Source: an uncultured Clostridium sp. (GTDB lineage: Bacteria; Bacillota; Clostridia; Lachnospirales; Lachnospiraceae). Taken from it: 10,474 bases of DNA. The notes below the pieces were generated by a model. It worked only from the letters and a program-made list of their open reading frames with translations. It ran no database searches and had not been told where the DNA came from. Each line of letters begins with the position of its first letter. Position 1 is the stretch's first letter. Positions 1-4,436 of the stretch are shown here, piece by piece. Location of the stretch: the NCBI GenBank assembly GCA_900551225.1, contig URUZ01000181.1, positions 1 through 10,474 of the forward strand. Direction: 5' to 3'. The translations under genes were made by a program, and so were the position numbers.

Positions 1-1
1 C

Positions 2-58
2 CAGGTACTGGTCTCCAAGGGGGTCAACAACAGCCTGCCGCTGGTCAGGTGGTATTGA
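2..58 (+). CDS. C-terminal end of an unidentified protein (5' partial)
   Basis: An open frame enters from the left edge and ends at TGA 56-58. The last 18 residues read QVLVSKGVNNSLPLVRWY. Codon use (CTG, GTC, CCG, AAC) matches the real genes of the window, which is why I take it as coding. There is too little sequence to name a family. No clear terminator follows before the tRNA promoter at 122, although a purine/A-rich stretch lies at 95-120. Confidence 0.4.
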   Translation, partial: QVLVSKGVNNSLPLVRWY

Positions 59-121
59 TGTGGTATTGCTGCGGACGGCAGCAGGGAATTTGCAGAAAAT
101 TGGAAAAAATATAAAAAGTGC

Positions 122-150
122 TTGATTTTAATATTCATATATGATATTAT
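122..150 (+). promoter_or_regulatory. Promoter of tRNA-Ala
   Basis: A -35 box TTGATT (122-127, 4/6 to consensus) and a -10 box TATTAT (145-150, 5/6) are separated by exactly 17 bp. A start site around 157 would lie only a few bases before the mature tRNA 5' end at 160, so the 5' leader would be very short. Confidence 0.7.
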
Positions 151-159
151 CTTCTGGTC

Positions 160-232
160 GGGGCATTAGCGCAGCTGGGAGCGCGCCACACTGGCAGTGT
201 GGAGGTCACGGGTTCGAATCCCGTATGCTCCA
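160..232 (+). tRNA. tRNA-Ala, anticodon GGC
   Basis: A complete 73-nt cloverleaf. The acceptor stem is 160-166 with 225-231, the D-arm GCGC 169-172 with 181-184, and the anticodon stem 186-190 with 198-202. The anticodon loop CTGGCAG (191-197) places GGC at 193-195. The T-arm ACGGG 208-212 pairs with CCCGT 220-224 around TTCGAAT. The third acceptor pair is G162-T229, the G3:U70 wobble that is the known identity element for alanyl-tRNA synthetase and independently confirms alanine. The discriminator base is A232. CCA is not encoded. Confidence 0.97.
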
Positions 233-245
233 TTTTTTATTGCTC

Positions 246-280
246 AAAAAAGGGTCATCTGTGAAGGATGACCCTTTTTG
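246..280. terminator. Bidirectional terminator between tRNA-Ala and the convergent regulator
   Basis: AGGGTCATC (251-259) pairs perfectly with GATGACCCT (267-275) around a 7-nt loop. The stem is flanked by A-run 246-251 and T-run 275-279. Read on the plus strand it ends the tRNA transcript. Read on the minus strand, where six T follow the stem, it ends the transcript of the 605-387 gene. Confidence 0.9.
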
Positions 281-386
281 TTCGGATGGAAGGTTCCATT
301 GGTGCGGGCGCGCGGGGAAGATCCACTGAAGGCCGCAGCGGCAGGTAAAAAGAAAACACCTGGAAGTACATAGGCGTTCAATAAGA

Positions 387-605
387 TTATAACATCTGAT
401 CCTTATCAGAGGGAAGATAGCGCATCACTTCGCCAATGTCGCAGTTGAGTATCCGGCAGAGATCATTTATGGTAGTGGTGTTGATGGGCTTATCCTTACG
501 CAGGCGGTCGATAGTGGAGCTGGAAATATGATGTTTGTAAATCAAGGTGTATGTAGATTCCTCGGACTCCTTTAAGGTCCGCCAGAACGGCTCATATGTA
601 ATCAC
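387..605 (-). CDS. Small Cro/CI (XRE)-type helix-turn-helix regulator
   Basis: A 72-residue DNA-binding protein of the short single-domain HTH class (HTH_26/XRE type), which in Clostridia is widespread and mostly uncharacterised. The HTH is visible as STYTLIYKHHISSSTIDRLR (residues 17-36), with SSSTIDRLRKD as the likely recognition helix. It is followed by the typical TTTINDLCRILNCDIGEVMRYLP, which matches the usual ending of this family. I chose GTG (605-603) although the frame is open up to an ATG at 668. An AGGAG lies 6 nt upstream of the GTG, homologues normally begin with M-I-x-Y-E-P-F-W, and the best promoter places the transcript start near 639, downstream of the ATG. It is transcribed toward tRNA-Ala and shares that terminator. 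The target is unknown; the dyad at 667-686 over its own promoter suggests autoregulation. Confidence 0.85.
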   Translation of the reverse strand: MITYEPFWRTLKESEESTYTLIYKHHISSSTIDRLRKDKPINTTTINDLCRILNCDIGEVMRYLPSDKDQML

Positions 606-645
606 GCATGTTCTCCTATTCTGGTCCAATATACTAATAGCATAG

Positions 646-686
646 ATTGTAGTTATATTCTTGGCCATAGTCGAAAACTCGACTAT
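646..686 (-). promoter_or_regulatory. Promoter with dyad operator for the small HTH regulator
   Basis: On the minus strand, TTCGAC (675-670) and TACAAT (651-646) form a -35/-10 pair with an 18-bp spacer. The -35 lies inside a perfect 8+8 inverted repeat with a 4-nt spacer: ATAGTCGA 667-674 and TCGACTAT 679-686. A symmetric site over a -35 is the classic layout for autorepression by a small dimeric HTH protein. On the plus strand the same dyad exactly fills the spacer between TTGGCC (661-666) and TATAAA (684-689), so a divergent promoter is possible. Confidence 0.55.
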
Positions 687-708
687 AAAGAAGAACGTAC
701 AAAAAGGT

Positions 709-741
709 AAAAATCCCGGTTTCCATGTACGGGATTTTTTT
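709..741 (+). terminator. Intrinsic terminator with no obvious gene before it
   Basis: AAAAATCCCG (709-718) pairs perfectly with CGGGATTTTT (730-739) around an 11-nt loop and is followed by a T-rich tract to 747. Nothing coding on the plus strand precedes it back to the tRNA terminator. It could stop a very short transcript from the possible plus promoter at 661-689. Read on the minus strand it also has a five-T tail and could shield the 605-387 gene from read-in. Confidence 0.7.
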
Positions 742-780
742 CTTTTGTAAAAAATGTTGATTAAAGGTATTAAAAAATAT

Positions 781-831
781 TAGGTACCTTGACATTTGAG
801 AAGAGAAATGATAATATGTTAAGGTACCTTA
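781..831 (+). promoter_or_regulatory. Promoter of the MarR-type gene flanked by two AGGTACCT palindromes
   Basis: The -35 is TTGACA (789-794, 6/6). The -10 is TAATAT (812-817, spacer 17) or GATAAT (810-815, spacer 15). Two palindromes bracket it. AGGTACCT (782-789) abuts and overlaps the first base of the -35. The 12-bp palindrome TAAGGTACCTTA (820-831) lies at the expected transcription start. The centres are 40 bp apart, close to four helical turns. No other copy of the palindrome was seen in the window. This is a strong candidate operator pair for autoregulation by the MarR-type protein encoded just downstream. Confidence 0.8.
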
Positions 832-861
832 TGAATTGCAGCGCAAAAGGAGGAAATAACT

Positions 862-1902
862 ATGACGAATCATACTATGAATGAACATATAACAAACTGT
901 GACAGGTGCCCCAGGCAATGCCCGCTTACGGATGTGCAGTGCGGCAGGGGAGAACGGTTCCTGGAGGAATTACAGGGCAAAGAAGAGAAGGCGGTCAGTT
1001 CGGAGGAAACAGCGCAGAAGCAGTGCGGAAATGCAGGCGAAGGTGATGGTGCCGAAGAGAGGCAGAGCCACGTCGAAGCAGAGGGGGTTCATGGACAAGA
1101 CAGGACGGATGAATTTTATGGACGTGAGGGAGCGGAAGAAATTCATGGCCGTGGAGAAGCGGAAGGATTCCATGGCCGTGGCAGGTCGGAAGGATTCCAA
1201 GGCCGTGGAGGAGCAGAAGGATTCCGAGGCCAAGGCAGAGCGGAAGGATTCCATGACCGTGGCAGAGCGGAAGGATTCCAAGGCCGTGGAGGAGCAGAAG
1301 GATTCCAAGGCCGTGGCGGGTCGGAAGGATTCCATGACCGTGGCAGAGCGGAAGGATTCCAAGGCCATGGAGGAGCGGAAGGATGCCATGGACGTGGAGG
1401 AGCCGAAGGCGTCCGCGGTCACGGCCGGGCAGAAGGACATGGGGTCATGGGCCGGCGTCCGCGGGAAGGCTTTGGCGGGCGCCAGGGGCTGTGGGAGAGT
1501 TTGGATGGGGAGGATGAACTCTCTATGCTTTTGGGAAAATGCGGACATTTTCTGTATCACCGTCCGGCCAGAGGCAGGGGACAGGGCCGAATACTGGAAA
1601 TTCTCGCAGGCCGGGACCAGGTGACGCAAAAGGAGCTGCAGGAGGCCCTGGGAATCCAGCCGGGGTCGGCCAGCGAAATCCTCTCCAAACTGGAGGCCAG
1701 AGGACTGGTAGGCCGGCAGCGGGATGAGCAGGACAAGCGGAAAGTGGTGCTGAGAATCACCGAGGCGGGGAGAGCGGGGGCGCAGGCCTGCTCTGATGAG
1801 AAAAAGGGCAGGAACCTGTATGAAGGTCTCAGCAGTGAGGAGCAGGAAAGCCTGAAGGAACTGCTGACAAAGCTCCTGAACAGCTGGTACAATCAGGAAT
1901 AA
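862..1902 (+). CDS. MarR-family winged-helix regulator with Cys cluster and 9-residue repeats
   Basis: A predicted DNA-binding repressor of 346 residues, more than twice the usual MarR length of about 140-160. The start ATG has AAGGAGG (847-853) 8 nt upstream. The N-terminus carries C13-x2-C16-x3-C20-x6-C27, a possible metal or Fe-S/redox site. Residues 74-190 are thirteen tandem 9-residue units of EGF(H/Q)GRGGA type. The MarR domain spans about 218-340: QGRILEILAG, the helix-turn-helix around VTQKELQEALGIQPGSASEI (254-273), then LSKLEARGLV and the wing with D-E-Q-D-K-R-K-V-V-L (288-297), the conserved MarR DxR region. Short Gly/His-rich N-termini occur in related clostridial MarR proteins, often near drug-efflux ABC transporters, but here no transporter is adjacent. 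The other open plus frame (899-1624) is a repeat artefact: only this frame gives a MarR domain. The effector and targets are unknown. Confidence 0.88.
   Translation: MTNHTMNEHITNCDRCPRQCPLTDVQCGRGERFLEELQGKEEKAVSSEETAQKQCGNAGEGDGAEERQSHVEAEGVHGQDRTDEFYGREGAEEIHGRGEAEGFHGRGRSEGFQGRGGAEGFRGQGRAEGFHDRGRAEGFQGRGGAEGFQGRGGSEGFHDRGRAEGFQGHGGAEGCHGRGGAEGVRGHGRAEGHGVMGRRPREGFGGRQGLWESLDGEDELSMLLGKCGHFLYHRPARGRGQGRILEILAGRDQVTQKELQEALGIQPGSASEILSKLEARGLVGRQRDEQDKRKVVLRITEAGRAGAQACSDEKKGRNLYEGLSSEEQESLKELLTKLLNSWYNQE
1081..1431 (+). repeat. Thirteen 27-bp tandem repeats inside the MarR-type gene
   Basis: The repeat covers 351 bp, exactly 13 units of 27 bp with no indel, each encoding nine residues. 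Unit starts are 1081, 1108, 1135 and so on every 27 bp. The typical unit begins GAAGGATTCC and ends GGAGCR or RGCG. Units 5 and 8 (1189, 1270) are identical, as are units 7 and 10 (1243, 1324). This shows an 81-bp higher-order period and recent slippage or unequal exchange. The outer units (1-3, 12-13) are the most diverged, as expected for an array growing from its middle. No stop codon falls in several frames of the unit, which explains the long overlapping shadow ORFs. Confidence 0.95.
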
Positions 1903-1935
1903 TTTGATTTTTAATGAAAATGTAAGAATCAAATT
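1901..1935. repeat. 9-bp inverted repeat after the MarR-type gene
   Basis: AATTTGATT (1901-1909) and AATCAAATT (1927-1935) are perfect inverted copies with a 17-nt spacer, beginning inside the TAA stop. The stem is AT-only apart from one G:C pair and is not followed by a T-run, so it is a poor terminator. It lies just upstream of the promoter at 1947 and may be a protein site or chance. Confidence 0.35.
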
Positions 1936-1946
1936 GCAAAAAGGAC

Positions 1947-1974
1947 TTGCATTTTTTGGATAAATTCGTATAAT
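1947..1974 (+). promoter_or_regulatory. Promoter of the small exported protein
   Basis: TTGCAT (1947-1952) and a perfect TATAAT (1969-1974) are separated by 16 bp, with a T-rich spacer. The expected start near 1981 leaves a 5' leader of about 58 nt before the ATG at 2039. Confidence 0.75.
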
Positions 1975-2038
1975 GATTATCGGACATAAAATAAGCAGCT
2001 CAAAGGTGAGGCTTATAATTCCAGGAGGCAGCAGTAGT

Positions 2039-2179
2039 ATGAATATCCGGAAAATAGCAGGCGGTGTGGCCTGGTTTGTACTGGCGGCAGTGCTGGTACT
2101 GTTTAATGCGGCGGCGGCCGGCGCGGAGAGCGTTTTGCCAACAGAAGCTCAGGAATCGGTGATTTTTTCCACCAAGTAA
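2039..2179 (+). CDS. Small secreted or membrane-anchored protein, 46 residues
   Basis: I do not recognise a family. The start ATG at 2039 follows AGGAGG (2023-2028) by 10 nt. The frame is open from 1973, but that upstream ATG overlaps the -10 box and cannot be translated from this promoter. The product has the shape of a signal peptide: basic N-terminus (MNIRK), a hydrophobic core AWFVLAAVLVLFN (residues 11-23), then AAAAGA before ES, a good signal peptidase I site (AGA|ES at 29|30). Cleavage would release a 17-residue peptide, ESVLPTEAQESVIFSTK. It has its own consensus promoter, and a terminator lies about 130 nt downstream (2309-2348), so it appears monocistronic. It could be a peptide signal, a small membrane protein, or the surviving N-terminus of a decayed exported protein. 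Confidence 0.6.
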   Translation: MNIRKIAGGVAWFVLAAVLVLFNAAAAGAESVLPTEAQESVIFSTK

Positions 2180-2308
2180 AAAGAATGTCTGTATGTCAGA
2201 AAGCTTTTGGAGATCGGTCAGAGCGCTTCTCCTCAAGCATGCAGGAATGATTTTTGGATGATAGTCAGAGGATGATCCGGGGAACAGAAATGAAATGAAA
2301 ACATAAAC
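2180..2308. other. Untranslated or decayed stretch after the small ORF
   Basis: No supported gene was found in this stretch. A 21-codon frame from ATG 2185 has no ribosome binding site and no recognisable product. The stretch is most simply the 3' untranslated region of the 2039-2179 transcript, or the eroded remainder of a longer exported protein. Confidence 0.4.
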
Positions 2309-2348
2309 AGGGCCGGGAGCGCGTTTAAAGATGCGCCCCGGCTCTTTT
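2309..2348 (+). terminator. Intrinsic terminator of the small-ORF transcript
   Basis: GCCGGG (2312-2317), a bulged A2318 and GCGC (2319-2322) pair with GCGC (2333-2336) and CCCGGC (2337-2342) around a 10-nt loop. The stem extends by A-T, G-C and G-T pairs at the base and is followed by TTTT (2345-2348). Confidence 0.85.
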
Positions 2349-2397
2349 GCGCGCCCGGATACCACAACTTTTGCAATGTAATCAACAAAAAGGGATA

Positions 2398-2426
2398 TGG
2401 ATAAAGGCTGATCCTGGTGGTAATAT
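2398..2426 (+). promoter_or_regulatory. Extended -10 promoter of the fructuronate reductase-like gene
   Basis: The -10 TAATAT (2421-2426) is preceded by TGG (2418-2420), giving an extended TGN -10. The -35 is a weak TGGATA (2398-2403, 4/6) with a 17-bp spacer. The same TGGTARTAT block occurs at the hprK promoter, at almost the same distance from the shared leader (29 nt here, 28 nt there), which supports it as the real promoter. The expected start is near 2433. Confidence 0.6.
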
Positions 2427-2446
2427 AAGTACATAACGTAATGCGG

Positions 2447-2499
2447 CATGTATCGCACGTAAGCGGTCAAAAGACGACCGCCAAGTGCTCATAACAAGG
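2447..2499 (+). promoter_or_regulatory. Conserved 53-nt leader element, copy A (putative cis-regulatory RNA)
   Basis: It matches 8442-8494 at 45 of 53 positions without gaps: the first 21 nt are identical (core CGCACGTAAGCGGT), 10 of the middle 18 nt match, and the last 14 nt are identical (TGCTCATAACAAGG). It folds as two nested helices. The outer helix is GCAC 2455-2458 with GTGC 2485-2488. The inner helix is GCGGTC 2463-2468 with GACCGC 2476-2481, closing a 7-nt loop. An internal loop of GTAA opposite CAA separates them. The 3' end runs into the Shine-Dalgarno AAGGAGGG, 11 nt before the ATG. I do not recognise it as a named riboswitch or leader. Confidence 0.7.
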
Positions 2500-2510
2500 A
2501 GGGAAAGGTT

Positions 2511-4130
2511 ATGCGTTTACTGGACAGTGAGTTAAAGAATGGGGATGTTTGGGCAAAGGCACAGATTGAGCTTCCGAAGTTCGACAGGGAAGCTATGAAG
2601 GCTGAGACCAGAACGTGCCCACAATGGATTCATTTTGGCGCGGGCAACATTTTCCGCGCATTTCCGGCGGCTCTTCAGCAGAAACTGCTGAATAAGGGTG
2701 TGGAAAAGACCGGAATTATTGTGGCAGAGGGATATGACTATGAGATTGTTAAGAAAGCATACCAGCCCCAGGATGATCTGAGCCTGCTGGTTACCCTGAA
2801 GTCTGACGGCACCATTGAGAAAACGGTGATCGGCAGCCTGGCGGAATCCCTGACTGTGGACCGTCATGACCAGGCGGACTGGAACCGGCTGAAGGAGATA
2901 TTCGCAGCGCCCAGCCTTCAGATGGTCAGCTTTACCATCACTGAGAAGGGCTACAGCCTTGCCGGAGGGGACGGGGCGTACCGCGCTGACGTTCAGGCGG
3001 ATTTCCAGGCAGGACCGGACCAGGCGGACAGCTATATTGGTAAACTGGCGGCGCTGTGCTACCACCGCTATGTAAACGGCAGAGCACCTCTGGCCATGGT
3101 AAGTATGGACAACTGTTCCCACAATGGCGACAAGCTTTTTGCGGCTGTGGATGCCTATGCCAGGGAGTGGGTACAGAGAGGGCTGGCGGAACAGGGATTT
3201 TTGGCCTATATTGAGGACCCGGCCTGCGTGTCATTCCCCTGGAGCATGATCGATAAGATTACCCCAAGACCGGACGACAGCGTGAAGAAAATGCTGGAGG
3301 AGGTTGGATTTACGGATACTGAGAGCATAGTCACCAGCAAGAATACCTATGTGGCGCCTTTTGTCAATGCGGAGGAAGTGGAGTATCTGGTGATTGAGGA
3401 CGCATTTCCAAATGGACGTCCGGCCCTGGACCAGGCGGGCGTGATGTTCACCACCCGGGATACTGTGGAGAAGGTGGAGCGCATGAAGGTGTGCACCTGC
3501 TTAAATCCCCTGCACACCACCCTGGCTGTGTATGGCTGCCTGCTGGGCTACACCAAGATCAGCGAGGAGATGAAGGATGAAGATCTGGTAAAGCTGGTGG
3601 AGCTGATCGGTTATAAAGAGGGACTTCCGGTTGTGACGGACCCGGGTATCCTGTCTCCCAAGACATTCATCGATGAGGTACTTCAGATCCGCGTGCCCAA
3701 CCCATTTATGCCGGATACGCCACAGAGAATCGCCTGTGATACCTCCCAGAAGCTGTCCATCCGCTTTGGTGAGACGATCAAGGAGTATGCAGCCAGACCA
3801 GAGCTTTCTGTGGCTGATCTGAGATTTATCCCCATGGTTCATGCAGGATGGTGCCGTTATCTGCTGGGCGTGGACGATGAGGGAAGCACGTTTACCGTCA
3901 GCCCGGACCCAATGTACCAGTCTATGGCAGAGCTGCTGAAGGATGTGAAGGTGGGAGAGGCCTGCGATGTGCACAAGATCCTGGAACCGGTCTTGAGCAA
4001 TGAGAAGATATTCGGCGTCAACCTGTACCAGGCAGGGCTGGGAGAAACTGTGGAACAGATTTTCTCCGAACTCATCGCCGGAACAGGTGCGGTGAGAGCC
4101 ACCCTGAAGAGACATCTGGCTCAGGCATAA
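2511..4130 (+). CDS. Mannitol dehydrogenase-family protein, probable fructuronate reductase (UxuB-like)
   Basis: A polyol-specific long-chain dehydrogenase of 539 residues. Members reduce D-fructuronate to D-mannonate (UxuB) or interconvert sugar and polyol (mannitol, altronate) with NAD(H) in the cytoplasm. Visible features are the N-terminal nucleotide-binding stretch HFGAGNIFRAF (residues 41-51), SMDNCSHNGDK (198-208), TPRPDD (251-256), and the catalytic-type segment MKVCTCLNPLHT with K326, N332 and H335. The spacing between K and N is one residue longer than the KxxxxN form I know from E. coli UxuB, a variant I associate with Firmicutes homologues. ATG 2511 follows AAGGAGGG. The gene is monocistronic, with a promoter at 2398-2426, the 53-nt leader at 2447-2499 and a terminator at 4143-4181. 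No uxuA, kinase or transporter lies beside it, so the exact substrate cannot be settled from context. Fructuronate is the best guess. Confidence 0.9.
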   Translation: MRLLDSELKNGDVWAKAQIELPKFDREAMKAETRTCPQWIHFGAGNIFRAFPAALQQKLLNKGVEKTGIIVAEGYDYEIVKKAYQPQDDLSLLVTLKSDGTIEKTVIGSLAESLTVDRHDQADWNRLKEIFAAPSLQMVSFTITEKGYSLAGGDGAYRADVQADFQAGPDQADSYIGKLAALCYHRYVNGRAPLAMVSMDNCSHNGDKLFAAVDAYAREWVQRGLAEQGFLAYIEDPACVSFPWSMIDKITPRPDDSVKKMLEEVGFTDTESIVTSKNTYVAPFVNAEEVEYLVIEDAFPNGRPALDQAGVMFTTRDTVEKVERMKVCTCLNPLHTTLAVYGCLLGYTKISEEMKDEDLVKLVELIGYKEGLPVVTDPGILSPKTFIDEVLQIRVPNPFMPDTPQRIACDTSQKLSIRFGETIKEYAARPELSVADLRFIPMVHAGWCRYLLGVDDEGSTFTVSPDPMYQSMAELLKDVKVGEACDVHKILEPVLSNEKIFGVNLYQAGLGETVEQIFSELIAGTGAVRATLKRHLAQA

Positions 4131-4142
4131 TCTATTTATATG

Positions 4143-4181
4143 AAAGCCTTCTGGCCGCGGTATGCGGGCAGGGGGCTTTTT
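4143..4181 (+). terminator. Intrinsic terminator of the fructuronate reductase-like gene
   Basis: A long hairpin starts 12 nt after the stop codon. AAAGCCTTCTG (4143-4153) pairs with CAGGGGGCTTT (4169-4179), including G-T pairs. An internal G/G mismatch then leads into CCGC with GCGG closing a short GGTAT loop. The stem runs into a T-run at 4177-4181. Confidence 0.9.
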
Positions 4182-4240
4182 ATCTGGTGGGCCGGAAAGG
4201 CTTGGAAAATGCATGTTTTTATGGGAAAGTGGGGTAGAAT

Positions 4241-4302
4241 TAATGATTTTGTAATGATTTTGTCATATTTTAATGTACAAAATGGAAAATATGTGATATT
4301 AT
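4241..4302 (+). promoter_or_regulatory. Promoter region of the DUF4015 lipoprotein, with an 11-bp tandem repeat
   Basis: TGTACA (4274-4279, 4/6) and TATTAT (4297-4302, 5/6) have a 17-bp spacer. Upstream, TAATGATTTTG is repeated exactly in tandem (4241-4251, 4252-4262). This could be an activator site, an A/T-rich UP-like element, or simple slippage. The expected start near 4308 leaves a leader of about 130 nt in which I find no convincing terminator or known riboswitch. An ATACAGGC octamer occurs twice in that leader, 30 bp apart (4343, 4373). Confidence 0.5.
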
Positions 4303-4436
4303 ATTGAAAAATGAGGGTTCCCCCCTGGGTATCCGCTGGACAATACAGGCATTTGCCTTTTGAACATAGATTATACAGGCCGTACACGTATCAAATAACG
4401 GCAGAATAGAATATTGGAGAAAGACAGAGGTTACGT

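Noticed and set aside
160..232. tRNA-Ala as an integration site of a mobile element
   Set aside because: No integrase, no repeat of the tRNA 3' end and no phage genes were found in the window. The neighbouring small HTH gene alone is not evidence.
1081..1431. Repeat array considered as a CRISPR
   Set aside because: The units are contiguous 27-mers with no spacers, in frame in a coding sequence, and there are no cas genes.
899..1624. A second long plus-strand frame and a long minus-strand frame (970-1932) over the MarR-type gene
   Set aside because: They stay open because the 27-bp unit has no stop in those frames. Neither encodes a recognisable domain or has a ribosome binding site, whereas the 862 frame yields a full MarR winged helix.
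2185..2250. 21-codon frame starting MSVCQKAFGD after the small exported protein
   Set aside because: It has no ribosome binding site, no promoter of its own and no recognisable features.
2000..2470. 156-codon minus-strand frame across the intergenic region
   Set aside because: It runs through the terminator hairpin and the conserved leader, has no ribosome binding site evidence and no recognisable product.
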